Of a stretch of 64,000 bases of DNA, positions 29,066 through 38,059 are shown one piece after another. This DNA is from Pseudomonas sp. Leaf58 (GTDB taxonomy: Bacteria > Pseudomonadota > Gammaproteobacteria > Pseudomonadales > Pseudomonadaceae), in the NCBI RefSeq assembly GCF_003627215.1, contig NZ_CP032677.1:4717501-4781500 (forward strand), in the 5' to 3' direction. Made by a program: the position numbers and the translations under genes. Every line of letters starts with the position of its first letter. Positions within the stretch are counted from its first letter, which is position 1. The notes beneath the pieces were generated by a model, which had not been told where the DNA came from, made no database searches, and worked only from the letters and a program-made list of their open reading frames with translations.

Positions 29066-30208
29066 TCAAACCTGCGCGATCCACTTGCGGTGCGTGTGGA
29101 TCGACATCAAAACGCCAAACGCTGAGAGCAGCGTCACCAACGATGTGCCGCCATAGCTGATAAAGGGCAGCGGCACACCCACCACGGGCAGAAGGCCGCT
29201 GACCATCCCGATATTGACGAACACGTATACAAAGAAGGTCATGGTCAGGCTGCCCGCCAGCAGCTTGCCGAACAGGGTCTGCGCCTGGGCAGTGATCACC
29301 AGGCCACGGCCGATCAGCAGCAGGTAGACGATCAGCAGCAGGCAGATACCGACCAGGCCGAATTCCTCGCCGAGCACGGCGATGATGAAGTCGGTGTGGC
29401 TTTCCGGCAGGAAGTCCAGGTGCGACTGGGTGCCGAGCAGCCAGCCCTTGCCGAACACACCGCCCGAACCGATCGCTGCCTTGGACTGGATGATGTTCCA
29501 GCCGGTGCCCAACGGGTCGCTTTCCGGGTCGAGGAAGGTCAGCACCCGCTGCTTCTGGTAGTCATGCATGACGAAAAACCACATCGCCACCGCCACCGGC
29601 ACGGCAGCCGCCAGCACGCTGAGGATCCAGCGCCAGCGCAGGCCACCCATGAACAGCACGAAGGCACCGGAGGCGAGAATCAGCAGCGCCGTGCCCAGGT
29701 CGGGCTGGCGCACGATCAGGATGAACGGCACGCCGATCAACACCAGGCTGATCGCCACGTGCTTCAAATGCGGCGGCAAGGTGCGCTTGGACAAGTACCA
29801 GGCGATGGTCGCCGGCATGATGATCTTCATGAATTCCGAGGGTTGGAAGCGGATTACCCCGGGGATGTTGATCCAGCGCGTGGCGCCCATGGCGTTGTGG
29901 CCCATCACGTCCACCACCACCAGCAGTAGCACCCCTGCCAGATAAGCCAGCGGCACCCAGCGGGCCATGAAGCGTGGCTCCAACTGGGCGATGACGAACA
30001 TCGACACCAGGCCGATACCGAACGAGGTGGCCTGCTTGAGCAGCAGGTCCCAGTTCTTGCCACTGGCCGAGTACAACACGAACAGGCTGCCGGCCGCCAA
30101 GGTCAGCAGAATGACCAGCAGGGGGCCGTCGATATGGATGCGCTGCAAAAAGCTGGCGCGCCGACGCATCACATCCTCGCTGGAGAGCATGCGATCGAAA
30201 TTGTTCAT
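29066..30208 (-). CDS. rodA: Rod-shape peptidoglycan polymerase RodA (SEDS)
   Basis: A 380-aa inner-membrane SEDS glycosyltransferase with about ten membrane segments. It polymerises lipid II in the elongasome with PBP2. Family blocks include RWINIPGVIRFQPSEFMKI in the middle and NIGMVSGLLPVVGVPLPF near the C-terminus, with the catalytic Asp loop around LGEEFGLVG. ATG 30208 overlaps the mrdA stop as TGATG; the GTG three bases earlier is possible. Tight coupling to mrdA matches the RodA-PBP2 complex. Confidence 0.95.
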   Translation of the reverse strand: MNNFDRMLSSEDVMRRRASFLQRIHIDGPLLVILLTLAAGSLFVLYSASGKNWDLLLKQATSFGIGLVSMFVIAQLEPRFMARWVPLAYLAGVLLLVVVDVMGHNAMGATRWINIPGVIRFQPSEFMKIIMPATIAWYLSKRTLPPHLKHVAISLVLIGVPFILIVRQPDLGTALLILASGAFVLFMGGLRWRWILSVLAAAVPVAVAMWFFVMHDYQKQRVLTFLDPESDPLGTGWNIIQSKAAIGSGGVFGKGWLLGTQSHLDFLPESHTDFIIAVLGEEFGLVGICLLLIVYLLLIGRGLVITAQAQTLFGKLLAGSLTMTFFVYVFVNIGMVSGLLPVVGVPLPFISYGGTSLVTLLSAFGVLMSIHTHRKWIAQV

Positions 30209-32097
30209 CACAAGGCCGATTCCTGGGTAACGGTGGCCGGCGCGAACTCGGGCTTGAGCCGGCCGTTTTCGTCGAGCAACCAGGCGTCCATGATCTGGCG
30301 TACCACGGGGGCGGCAACACCTGAGCCGGACTCACCGTTCTCGACCATCACCGACACCACGATCTTCGGGGCTTCAGCGGGGGCAAAGGCGACGAACAGC
30401 GCGTGGTCGCGGTGGCGTTCCTGGAGCTTGTTGCGGTCGTACTTTTCGCCCTGCTTGATCGCCACCACCTGGGCGGTACCGCTCTTGCCGGCAATGCGGT
30501 ACTGGGCGCCGGCTGCGGCCTTGCGCGCGGTACCGCGGGCGTTGTGCATCACCTGCTCCATACCGTGGGTGACCTTGGCCCAGTCGGACTTGTCACGCAG
30601 CACGATGTTTTCCATGGGGTTGTCGTCCACCGGCGGTTGGCCTTCGATGGTCTTGGCCAGGTGCGGACGGTTCCACACGCCCTTGTTGGCGATCAGTGCA
30701 GTGGCCTGGGCCAGCTGCAGCGGCGTGGCCTGCATGTAGCCCTGGCCGATGCCGAGGATCAGGGTTTCACCGGGGAACCAGGCCTGGCGGCGCGTGGCGC
30801 GCTTCCATTCGCGCGACGGCATCAGCCCGGCGGACTCCTCGAACATGTCGAGCGAAACCCGCTGGCCAATACCGAACTTGTTCATGTAGCTGGACAGCCG
30901 GTCGATGCCCATCTTGTGCGCAAGGTCGTAGAAGTAGGTGTCGTTGGAGCGCATGATCGCGACGTCCAGGTCGACCCAGCCATCGCCGGAGCGGTTCCAG
31001 TTACGGTACTTATGGTCGTAGTTGGGCAGCTGGTAGTAGCCCGGGTCGAACACCCGGCTGCTGGCATTGATCACGCCACTGTCCAGGCCAGCGATGGCCA
31101 CTGCCGGCTTGATGGTCGAGCCCGGCGGGTACAGGCCACGCAGCACGCGGTTGAACAACGGCCGGTCGATCGAATCGCGCAGTTCGGCATAGGCCTTGAA
31201 GCCGATACCGGTGACGAACAGGTTGGGGTCGAAGCTGGGTTGGCTGACCATCGCCAGTACTTCACCGGTACGCGGATCGAGGGCCACGACCGCGCCCCGC
31301 CGGCCACCCAGGGCAGCTTCGGCAGCTTCCTGCAGTTTGATGTCCAGGCTCAGCACAATGTCCTTGCCCGGCTTGGGGTCGGTGCGCTTGAGCACCCGCA
31401 GCACACGGCCACGGGCGTTGGTTTCGACTTCCTCGTAGCCCACCTGGCCGTGCAGGGCGTCTTCGTAGAAGCGTTCGATGCCAGTTTTGCCAATGTGGTG
31501 GGTGCCGCTGTAGTTCACCGGGTCGAGCGTTTTCAGCTCTTTTTCGTTGATCCGCCCCACATAACCCACCGAATGGGCAAAGTGCGCGCCCTGCGGGTAA
31601 TGGCGCACCAGTTGGGCCACCACTTCCACACCCGGCAGGCGGAACTGGTTGACCGCCACGCGGGCAATTTGCTCTTCGTTGAGCTCGAACAGGATCGGCA
31701 CCGGCTCGAACGGCCGACGGCCCTGGCGCATGCGCTTCTCGAACAGAGCGCGATCGTCGGCTGTCAGCTCTAGCACTTCGACGATATTGTCCAGCACTTC
31801 CTGCCAATTACCCGCACGTTCGCGGGTCATCGACAGGCTGAAGCTGGGCCGGTTATCGGCGACGATCACCCCGTTGCGGTCGAAGATCAGCCCGCGGGTC
31901 GGCGGGATCGGCTGCACATGCACCCGATTGTTCTCCGACAGCGTCGAGTGGTAGTCGTACTGGATGATCTGCAGGTAGTACAGCCGCGCGATCAGTACGC
32001 ATATAAGCAGCATGATCGCCACTGCGCCGACCACGACGCGGTTGCGCACCAGGCGGGCGTCTTTCTCGTGGTCCTTGAGACGGATCGGCTGCGACAT
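30208..32097 (-). CDS. mrdA: Penicillin-binding protein 2 (transpeptidase)
   Basis: A 629-aa bitopic membrane transpeptidase of the elongasome. A single membrane segment spans about residues 21-43. The PBP dimer domain (about 65-235) carries TRGLIFDRNGVIVADN and YPQGAHFAHSVGYVG. The transpeptidase domain has active-site Ser327 in GSTIKP, an SND motif (MRSNDTYFYDLA) and KSGTAQV. It is partnered with rodA immediately downstream. rlmH lies 16 bases upstream on the same strand, so the wall block joins the ribosome/NAD block. Confidence 0.96.
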   Translation of the reverse strand: MSQPIRLKDHEKDARLVRNRVVVGAVAIMLLICVLIARLYYLQIIQYDYHSTLSENNRVHVQPIPPTRGLIFDRNGVIVADNRPSFSLSMTRERAGNWQEVLDNIVEVLELTADDRALFEKRMRQGRRPFEPVPILFELNEEQIARVAVNQFRLPGVEVVAQLVRHYPQGAHFAHSVGYVGRINEKELKTLDPVNYSGTHHIGKTGIERFYEDALHGQVGYEEVETNARGRVLRVLKRTDPKPGKDIVLSLDIKLQEAAEAALGGRRGAVVALDPRTGEVLAMVSQPSFDPNLFVTGIGFKAYAELRDSIDRPLFNRVLRGLYPPGSTIKPAVAIAGLDSGVINASSRVFDPGYYQLPNYDHKYRNWNRSGDGWVDLDVAIMRSNDTYFYDLAHKMGIDRLSSYMNKFGIGQRVSLDMFEESAGLMPSREWKRATRRQAWFPGETLILGIGQGYMQATPLQLAQATALIANKGVWNRPHLAKTIEGQPPVDDNPMENIVLRDKSDWAKVTHGMEQVMHNARGTARKAAAGAQYRIAGKSGTAQVVAIKQGEKYDRNKLQERHRDHALFVAFAPAEAPKIVVSVMVENGESGSGVAAPVVRQIMDAWLLDENGRLKPEFAPATVTQESAL

Positions 32098-32113
32098 CGG
32101 ACTGCTTACAGGC

Positions 32114-32581
32114 TCATTTGTGGTAAGGGTGCCCGGACAATACGGTCCAGGCGCGGTAGATCTGCTCGCCGATGAGTATCCTTACCAACGGGTGCGGCAG
32201 GGTCAGCGGCGACAGCGACCAGCGTTGCTCGGCGCGCGCGCAGACCTCAGGCGCCAGGCCTTCCGGGCCGCCCACCATCAAATTCACCGTGCGCGCATCC
32301 AGGCGCCAGCGGTCCAGCTCGGTCGCCAGTTGCTCGGTACTCCACGGCTTGCCATGGACCTCGAGGGTGACGATGCGTTCCCCTGGCTGAACTTTGCTCA
32401 GCATGGCTTCGCCCTCCTGACGGATCAGGCGGGCGACGTCGGCATTCTTGCCACGGGTGTTCAGCGGAATTTCCACCAGCTCCAGCGATAGCTCGGCGGG
32501 CAGGCGCTTGGCATATTCATGCCAGCCTTCCTCGACCCACTTCGGCATGCGCGAACCGACCGCGATCAGGCGCAGACGCAC
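32114..32581 (-). CDS. rlmH: 23S rRNA pseudouridine-1915 N3-methyltransferase
   Basis: A 155-aa SPOUT methyltransferase that modifies pseudouridine 1915 in helix 69 of assembled 70S ribosomes. The start is a GTG at 32581 giving [15 protein letters not shown]; the frame is open further upstream but this matches the fixed family length. [13 protein letters not shown] is the SAM-binding trefoil-knot motif, and the C-terminal SGHPYHK is invariant in the family. It sits between rsfS and mrdA, the usual order. Confidence 0.95.
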   Translation of the reverse strand: MRLRLIAVGSRMPKWVEEGWHEYAKRLPAELSLELVEIPLNTRGKNADVARLIRQEGEAMLSKVQPGERIVTLEVHGKPWSTEQLATELDRWRLDARTVNLMVGGPEGLAPEVCARAEQRWSLSPLTLPHPLVRILIGEQIYRAWTVLSGHPYHK

Positions 32582-32591
32582 AGCGCTGTCC

Positions 32592-33011
32592 TTATTCGCG
32601 GTCTTTGAGCTTGTCGGAGTACTCGTGGACGTGGTCCGGGCTGTGGTGCTTGCCATCGGCGGCACGGCTTTGCTCGGCACCCTGCCACAGGCGCTCCAGG
32701 TCATAGAACTGGCGGGCAGCGGCGGTCATCATGTGCACGATGACGTCGTTCAGGTCCAGCAGTACCCAATCGCTGTCGCCCTTGCCTTCTTCACCCAGTG
32801 GTTGAGCGCCTTTGGCCTTGACCGCTTCACGAACCTTCTCGGCCATCGCGTTGATCTGGCGGTTGGAGGTACCGGTGGCAATGATCATGTAGTCGGTCAG
32901 GCTGTGCTTCTCGCGCACGTCGATAACCTGGATGTCCTGGGCCTTGACGTCTTCCAGCGCGGCCTTGGTCACTGCGACCAGTTCTTCGCCGTAAATTTTC
33001 TGCTTGGTCAT
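32592..33011 (-). CDS. rsfS: Ribosomal silencing factor RsfS
   Basis: A 139-aa protein that binds ribosomal protein uL14 and blocks subunit joining when nutrients are scarce. The start [14 protein letters not shown] at 33011 gives the family N-terminus; the open frame runs further but reads into the nadD spacer. The motifs are [20 protein letters not shown] and [15 protein letters not shown]. The last 20 residues form a charged His/Asp/Lys tail beyond the conserved domain. It is 43 bases after nadD and 10 before rlmH. Confidence 0.94.
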   Translation of the reverse strand: MTKQKIYGEELVAVTKAALEDVKAQDIQVIDVREKHSLTDYMIIATGTSNRQINAMAEKVREAVKAKGAQPLGEEGKGDSDWVLLDLNDVIVHMMTAAARQFYDLERLWQGAEQSRAADGKHHSPDHVHEYSDKLKDRE

Positions 33012-33054
33012 ATAAAACTCGTTCAACTCGTGGAATGAGGCGCCAAAAGCGCCG

Positions 33055-33714
33055 TCAGTTAGGCGCACGATACAGTTCGTGCGCCTCGATGTAGGCCAGT
33101 ACGGCGTCCGGCACCAGGAACCTCACCGACTTGCCGCTGGCCAGCAGCTGTCGGATCTGTGTAGCCGACACCGCAAGCGGCGTCTGCCAGACGAACGAAA
33201 TATTTCCCGCCGGGCCGGACATGGCGGTGGGATCGCTCTCCGAACGCGCAGCCAACAGGTTGCGCAGCTCGTCAGGGGGTTCTACGTCGGCATCCGGGCG
33301 TTGCAGCACCAGGATGTGACAGTGTTGCAGCAGTTCTTCCCAGCGATGCCAGCCGGGTAAGCCACAGAAGGCATCCCAGCCCAGCACCAGGAAAAGCTGG
33401 TCGTCGGCGCCCAGTTCGGCACGGATCGATTCCAGCGTATCGATGGTGTACGACTGCTTGTCGCGCGCCAACTCGCGGGCATCCACACTCAGACAGGGCA
33501 CGCCTTGCACGGCATTTTGCACCATGGCCAGGCGCGCCTGCGCGCTTACTTGCGGGGTGTCGCGGTGCGGCGGCCGGGCATTGGGCAACAGGCGCAGCTC
33601 ATCCAGCCCCATGAATTCTGCCACTTCCAGCGCGCTGCGCAGGTGGCCGATGTGCACGGGGTCGAAAGTGCCGCCTAGAATGCCGATGCGCCGGACTGCC
33701 TGGGCCTTGCTCAA
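33055..33714 (-). CDS. nadD: Nicotinate-mononucleotide adenylyltransferase
   Basis: A 219-aa nucleotidyltransferase converting NaMN and ATP to NaAD in NAD synthesis. [13 protein letters not shown] (about residues 14-26) holds the GTFDPxHxGH signature, and [14 protein letters not shown] near 180-193 holds the ISSTxIR-like motif. The only plausible start is TTG at 33714 ([11 protein letters not shown]), one base after the proA stop, so initiation probably depends on coupling to proA. Confidence 0.93.
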   Translation of the reverse strand: MSKAQAVRRIGILGGTFDPVHIGHLRSALEVAEFMGLDELRLLPNARPPHRDTPQVSAQARLAMVQNAVQGVPCLSVDARELARDKQSYTIDTLESIRAELGADDQLFLVLGWDAFCGLPGWHRWEELLQHCHILVLQRPDADVEPPDELRNLLAARSESDPTAMSGPAGNISFVWQTPLAVSATQIRQLLASGKSVRFLVPDAVLAYIEAHELYRAPN

Positions 33715-33715
33715 C

Positions 33716-34987
33716 TCAGCAGGACTCCTGGCCGCGCAGCTGGCCGTCGCCGATCACAACGTACTTCTCGCAGGTCAGGCCTTCCAGGCCGACTGGGCCG
33801 CGGGCATGCAGCTTGTCGGTGGAAATACCGATTTCGGCGCCCAGGCCATACTCGAAACCGTCTGCAAAGCAGGTCGGGGTGTTGAGCATGACCGACGCCG
33901 AATCGACCTCGGCCATGAACTGCCGGGCTTCCCCCTGGTGTTCGCTGATGATCGAGTCGGTGTGGTGCGAGCCATAGTGGTTAATGTGCTCGATGGCCTG
34001 GTCCAGGCCGTCGACTACACGAATCGACAGGATCGCATCCAGGTATTCGGTGTGCCAGTCATCTTCCGTGGCCGGCTTGGCATCAATGATCGCCAGGGTA
34101 CGCGGGCAACCGCGCAGCTCAACGCCCTTCTCGAGGAAACGGCGGGCCATCTCCGGCAGGAAGCGCTCGGCCACCTGCTGGTCGACCAGCAGCGTTTCCA
34201 TGGCACCACAAATGCCGTAGCGGTAGGTCTTGGCGTTGAAAGCCACACGCCAGGCCTTGTCCAGGTCGGCATGCTGGCTGACGTAGATGTGGCAGATGCC
34301 ATCCAGGTGCTTGATCACCGGCACGCGGGCATCGCGGCTGATGCGTTCGATCAGGCCACGGCCGCCGCGTGGCACGATGACATCGACGAATTCCGGCATG
34401 CTGATCAGCGCGCCCACGGCTTCGCGGTCGGTCGTCTCGACCACTTGTACCACCGCCGCCGGCAGGCCGGCTGCAGCCAGGCCACGCTGGATGCAGGTGG
34501 CAATGGCACGGTTGGAGTGGATGGCTTCGGAGCCGCCGCGCAGGATGGTCGCGTTACCCGACTTCAGGCACAAGCTGGCAGCATCGATGGTCACGTTCGG
34601 GCGCGATTCGTAGATGATCCCGATCACCCCAAGCGGCGTACGCATCTTGCCTACCTGGATACCCGACGGGCGGTAGCTCATGTCGCGGATGGCACCGACC
34701 GGGTCTGGCAGGCTGGCCACCTGGCGCAGGCCGGTGATCATGCCGTCGATACGCGCCGGGGTCAGCGCCAGACGGTCGAGCAGCGCCGGCTCCAGGCCGT
34801 TGGCGCGGCCAGCGGCCAGGTCCAGCTCGTTGGCCGCGGTCAGCTCGGCACGGGCGGCGTCCAACGCGTCGGCGGCAGCTTGCAGGGCGCGGTTCTTCTG
34901 CGCGGTGCTGGCACGGCCGATCACCCGGGAAGCTTCACGGGCAGCGCGACCCAAGCGGGTCATATAGTCAAGAACGGACTCAGTCAT
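33716..34987 (-). CDS. proA: Gamma-glutamyl phosphate reductase
   Basis: A 423-aa NADPH-dependent enzyme giving glutamate-5-semialdehyde for proline synthesis. The start [13 protein letters not shown] at 34987 gives the family length; the open frame extends far upstream into the repeat array without meaning. The nucleotide-binding block is [11 protein letters not shown]. The catalytic cysteine is in the short motif ending [12 protein letters not shown], and the C-terminal [15 protein letters not shown] is conserved. No proB is adjacent. Upstream lies the 1-kb gene-free repeat region. Confidence 0.96.
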   Translation of the reverse strand: MTESVLDYMTRLGRAAREASRVIGRASTAQKNRALQAAADALDAARAELTAANELDLAAGRANGLEPALLDRLALTPARIDGMITGLRQVASLPDPVGAIRDMSYRPSGIQVGKMRTPLGVIGIIYESRPNVTIDAASLCLKSGNATILRGGSEAIHSNRAIATCIQRGLAAAGLPAAVVQVVETTDREAVGALISMPEFVDVIVPRGGRGLIERISRDARVPVIKHLDGICHIYVSQHADLDKAWRVAFNAKTYRYGICGAMETLLVDQQVAERFLPEMARRFLEKGVELRGCPRTLAIIDAKPATEDDWHTEYLDAILSIRVVDGLDQAIEHINHYGSHHTDSIISEHQGEARQFMAEVDSASVMLNTPTCFADGFEYGLGAEIGISTDKLHARGPVGLEGLTCEKYVVIGDGQLRGQESC

Positions 34988-35132
34988 GGGTTCGGTGTCT
35001 TGGCGAAGGGGAAATCGGCTGATTATAACTGCCGCGCAGGTGTACGCCCAGCGGCGGGTGGCGGATGGTAGAAAATGGTGGGGGCAGGAGCGGGTTATGG
35101 GGTGATGCCCAGCGTCCGGCTCAGGGGCTCTG

Positions 35133-35207
35133 GCGCCTGTGAGATCGAGCGCCGCCCGCGCGGCGCTTCGCGGGGCAAGCCCGCTCCCACATCTGTTTCG
35201 GGCCAAT
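35133..35207 (-). repeat. 75-bp inverted copy of the REP-containing repeat segment
   Basis: This segment is the exact reverse complement of 35327-35401, the 3-prime third of tandem unit 1. The arms are separated by 119 bases. It contains the long GC stem GCGCCGCCCGCGCGGCGC. Confidence 0.9.
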
Positions 35208-35208
35208 C

Positions 35209-35437
35209 TCTCCTGTGAGCTCACCTCTGTCCGCCTTGTTGGTTCCATTCGATATCGAGCGGCAAAGCTGCTCTTCATTCATTTCCAGGCGTGCACCAAG
35301 GCTGCAACCCACCTGGCACAGAAATAATTGGCCCGAAACAGATGTGGGAGCGGGCTTGCCCCGCGAAGCGCCGCGCGGGCGGCGCTCGATCTCACAGGCG
35401 CTGAAAAACTCCAGCCAGGCACCGAGCACTCACTCAC
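35209..35437 (+). repeat. Tandem repeat unit 1 (229 bp)
   Basis: It begins TCTCCTGTGAGCTCACCTC, a sequence containing the palindrome GTGAGCTCAC. It continues with about 115 bases of unique sequence, then the 75-base REP segment and a 30-base tail. It is the most diverged copy, differing from units 2 and 3 at several scattered positions and by four extra bases at the 3-prime end. Confidence 0.9.
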
Positions 35438-35662
35438 TCTCCTGTGAGCTCACCTCTGTCCGCCATGTTTGCTCCATTCGATATCGAGCGGCAAAGCTGC
35501 TCTTCATCCATTTCCAGGCGTACACCAAGGCTGCAACCCACCTGGCACAGGAATAATTGGCCCGAAACAGATGTGGGAGCGGGCTTGCCCCGCGAAGCGC
35601 CGCGCGGGCGGCGCTCGATCTCACAGGCGCTGAAAAACTCCAGCCAGGCACCGAGCACTCAC
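35438..35662 (+). repeat. Tandem repeat unit 2 (225 bp)
   Basis: It is nearly identical to unit 3; up to the REP segment I find a single difference (GCTCC against GTTCC). This points to recent duplication. The unit has no open frame with gene-like features on either strand. Confidence 0.9.
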
Positions 35663-35855
35663 TCTCCTGTGAGCTCACCTCTGTCCGCCATGTTTGTTCC
35701 ATTCGATATCGAGCGGCAAAGCTGCTCTTCATCCATTTCCAGGCGTACACCAAGGCTGCAACCCACCTGGCACAGGAATAATTGGCCCGAAACAGATGTG
35801 GGAGCGGGCTTGCCCCGCGAAGCGCCGCGCGGGCGGCGCCCGATCTCACAGGCGC
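35663..35855 (+). repeat. Tandem repeat unit 3, truncated (193 bp)
   Basis: It is the same as unit 2 through the REP segment, with one change (GGCGCTCG to GGCGCCCG). It stops after CACAGGCGC and lacks the 30-base tail. The sequence beyond is unique. Confidence 0.9.
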
Positions 35856-35991
35856 CAAACACCTCAAGCCGAACCCACCGCAAACCTCGCCACTGAAACA
35901 TACGGATACCAATCAATCACTCCGCAGGTTCAGCCTCGATTAAGCCATTCATTGCTATCATCCCCCGCCTTCCCCGCCGCGAACTGCCCGC

Positions 35992-36660
35992 ATGCCAGCC
36001 TTGCCCGACAGCTTTTTCGACCGCGACGCCCAGACCCTGGCCAAAGCCCTGCTGGGCAAAGTCATCCGCCATCGCCACGGCGATCTGTGGCTGGCCGCGC
36101 GCATTATCGAAACCGAGGCCTACTACCTCACCGACAAGGGCAGCCATGCCTCGCTGGGCTACACCGAAAAGCGCAAGGCGTTGTTCCTCGATGGCGGGCA
36201 CATCTACATGTACTACGCACGCGGCGGTGACTCGCTGAACTTCAGCGCCCATGGGCCGGGCAACGCGGTGCTGATCAAGTCCGCCTATCCTTGGCAGGAC
36301 GCCCTTTCGGGGCCAAACAGCCTGGCGCAAATGCAACTGAACAACCCCGATGCCAGCGGCAACCTTCGCCCACCCGAGCGCCTGTGCGCAGGCCAGACGC
36401 TGCTGTGTCGGGCGCTGGGCCTCAAAGTGCCGCATTGGGACGCCCAGCGTTTCGATACCGAACGCCTGTACGTGGACGATTGCGGCCACGCCGTACCGCA
36501 GGTCATCCAGGCCGCCCGCCTGGGCATTCCGCATGGCCGCGATGAGCACCTGCCCTACCGCTTCGTCGACGCCGAATACGCGCGCTTCTGCACGCGGAAC
36601 CCGTTACGTCGCGGCCAGGTCGAAGGCCGCGACTTCTTCATTCTCGAACAAGGAAGCTGA
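35992..36660 (+). CDS. mpg: DNA-3-methyladenine glycosylase (AAG/Mpg family)
   Basis: A 222-aa base-excision enzyme of the alkyladenine glycosylase fold that releases 3-methyladenine and related damaged purines. The motifs are ARIIETEAYY (catalytic Glu region, about residues 37-46), SHASLGYTEKR and a central MYYARGGDSLNFS. The start MPALPDSFFDRDAQTL fits the family, but no clear Shine-Dalgarno sequence precedes it. It is three bases upstream of the DedA-PAP2 gene, so they are probably co-transcribed though functionally unrelated. It is the second alkylation-linked gene here, with the AidB-like protein at 3.3 kb. Confidence 0.9.
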   Translation: MPALPDSFFDRDAQTLAKALLGKVIRHRHGDLWLAARIIETEAYYLTDKGSHASLGYTEKRKALFLDGGHIYMYYARGGDSLNFSAHGPGNAVLIKSAYPWQDALSGPNSLAQMQLNNPDASGNLRPPERLCAGQTLLCRALGLKVPHWDAQRFDTERLYVDDCGHAVPQVIQAARLGIPHGRDEHLPYRFVDAEYARFCTRNPLRRGQVEGRDFFILEQGS

Positions 36661-36663
36661 ACC

Positions 36664-37980
36664 ATGGGCCAATGGCTCGACAGCCTGACCGGCTGGCTCA
36701 GCGCCAACCCGCAGTGGCTTGGCCTGGCAATTTTCCTGGTGGCGTGCATTGAATGCCTGGCCATTGCCGGCATCATCGTGCCGGGCACCATACTGCTGTT
36801 CGCCGTCGCGGTACTGGCCGGCAGTGGCGCCTTCAGCCTGAGCGAAACGTTGCTGTTGGGCTTTCTTGGCGGCCTGTTGGGTGACGCCTTGTCGTACACG
36901 GTGGGCAAATACTTCCACCAGAACATCCGCCGCCTGCCGCTGCTGCGCCACCATCCGGAGTGGATCGGCAGTGCCGAAAGCTACTTCCAGCGCTATGGCA
37001 TCGCCAGCCTGCTGGTGGGGCGCTTCATCGGGCCGCTGCGGCCCATGCTGCCGATGGTCGCCGGCATGTTCGACATGCCGCTGCCACGCTTCATCGCCGT
37101 CAGCCTGGTGGCCGGCGCTGGCTGGTCGGTAGCCTACCTGCTGCCCGGCTGGGCCACCGGCGCAGCCATGCGCCTACCCCTGCCGGAAGGCTTTTGGCTG
37201 GATGCAGGCATCATCGCCGGCACCCTGGCAGTCATCATCGGGCTCAGCCTGAACACCAGTATTCGCGACCAACGCCATGGCACCCGGCTGATTGCCGGCA
37301 TGAGTTTCGCCGCCCTGGCTGGGGTCTTTCTCGGCTGGCCCTACTTACACGAATTCGACCAAGGGGTGATGACCCTGGTGCAGGAGCACCGTAGCCAGGC
37401 CATCGATGGCGCCGTGGTACTGGTGACCCGGCTGGGGGATTTCCGCACCCAGTTGTGCCTGGGTGGGCTATTGACCGGCCTGCTGCTGCTAGCCCGGCAA
37501 TGGCGCCATGCCCTGTTTGCTGCGGGCGCACTGATGGGCACGGCGCTTGCCAACGGCACGCTGAAGTGGCTGTTCGCCCGGGCTCGGCCAGAGGTGCTGA
37601 GCGACCCGCTGACCACCTACAGCATGCCCAGCGGGCACAGCTCGGCGTCGTTTGCATTCTTCCTGGTGATGGCGGTGCTGGCCGGGCGCGGGCAGCCGCC
37701 GCGAATGCGCCTGACCTGGGTGATGCTGGGCTGCATTCCAGCGCTGGCGATTGCCCTGTCGCGGGTATACCTGGGGGCGCATTGGCCCACTGACATCCTG
37801 GCGGGGGCGCTGCTGGCGTGCTGCGTGTGTGCGCTTAGCCTGGCACTGGCGCAACGCCAACAAACCCTGCCGGCCTTGCCGCAGCGGGTGTGGTGGCTGG
37901 TGTTACCGGCGTGTGTGGCGTTGCTGGCGTTCTTTGCCATGCATGCGTTACCGCAGGCGTTGCTGCGGTACCAGTATTGA
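36664..37980 (+). CDS. DedA-PAP2 fusion membrane protein
   Basis: A 438-aa inner-membrane fusion. Residues 1-200 are a DedA/SNARE-associated domain with the conserved Glu30, the reentrant IIVPGTILLF and VGRFIGPLRPMLPMVAG (118-134). DedA proteins include undecaprenyl-phosphate and phospholipid flippases. Residues 215-430 are a PAP2 phosphatase with all three motifs: KWLFARARP (301-309), SMPSGHS (320-326) and SRVYLGAHWPTD (366-377). Both halves look intact. The pairing suggests a lipid phosphate that is dephosphorylated and moved by one polypeptide, for example undecaprenyl pyrophosphate recycling; this is inference. The SD is AAGGAAG at the end of mpg. Confidence 0.9.
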   Translation: MGQWLDSLTGWLSANPQWLGLAIFLVACIECLAIAGIIVPGTILLFAVAVLAGSGAFSLSETLLLGFLGGLLGDALSYTVGKYFHQNIRRLPLLRHHPEWIGSAESYFQRYGIASLLVGRFIGPLRPMLPMVAGMFDMPLPRFIAVSLVAGAGWSVAYLLPGWATGAAMRLPLPEGFWLDAGIIAGTLAVIIGLSLNTSIRDQRHGTRLIAGMSFAALAGVFLGWPYLHEFDQGVMTLVQEHRSQAIDGAVVLVTRLGDFRTQLCLGGLLTGLLLLARQWRHALFAAGALMGTALANGTLKWLFARARPEVLSDPLTTYSMPSGHSSASFAFFLVMAVLAGRGQPPRMRLTWVMLGCIPALAIALSRVYLGAHWPTDILAGALLACCVCALSLALAQRQQTLPALPQRVWWLVLPACVALLAFFAMHALPQALLRYQY

Positions 37981-37993
37981 TGCCGCCTGTTCC

Positions 37994-38026
37994 GGCCTCT
38001 TCCCGGGCAAGCCCGCGCCTACAAGG
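37994..38026 (+). repeat. Single REP element between convergent genes
   Basis: GGCCTCTTCCCGGGCAAGCCC followed by GCGCCTACAAGG, the P. putida REP core with a C for G change. It lies between the DedA-PAP2 stop and the LON-domain gene stop. Confidence 0.75.
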
Positions 38027-38059
38027 AGCAAACAGGCCGGAGCTGCTGGCACTGAGGGA

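Larger units (their letters stand above)
34988..35991. other. Gene-free kilobase between proA and mpg
   Basis: This is the longest gene-free stretch in the window. 34988-35132 is the proA leader with no element I can name. 35133-35207 is an inverted REP-containing arm. 35209-35855 is the tandem triplicate repeat. 35856-35991 is a unique mpg leader. Open frames here, on both strands, repeat with the DNA and have no independent support. Confidence 0.7.

Noticed and set aside
33443..35071. A 542-codon plus-strand frame opposite nadD and proA
   Set aside because: Shadow of proA; no start signal and biased composition.
34988..35278. Longer proA frame extending into the repeat array
   Set aside because: ProA has a fixed length of about 420 residues with start MTESVLDYM; the extension translates repeat DNA.
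35209..35855. Possible CRISPR array
   Set aside because: Units are about 225 bases and identical along their length, with no short repeat/spacer alternation and no cas genes nearby.
35430..35912. A minus-strand frame encoding a repeated ~75-residue block
   Set aside because: The protein repeat only mirrors the DNA tandem repeat and reads straight through REP palindromes. There is no ribosome site, so it is treated as non-coding.
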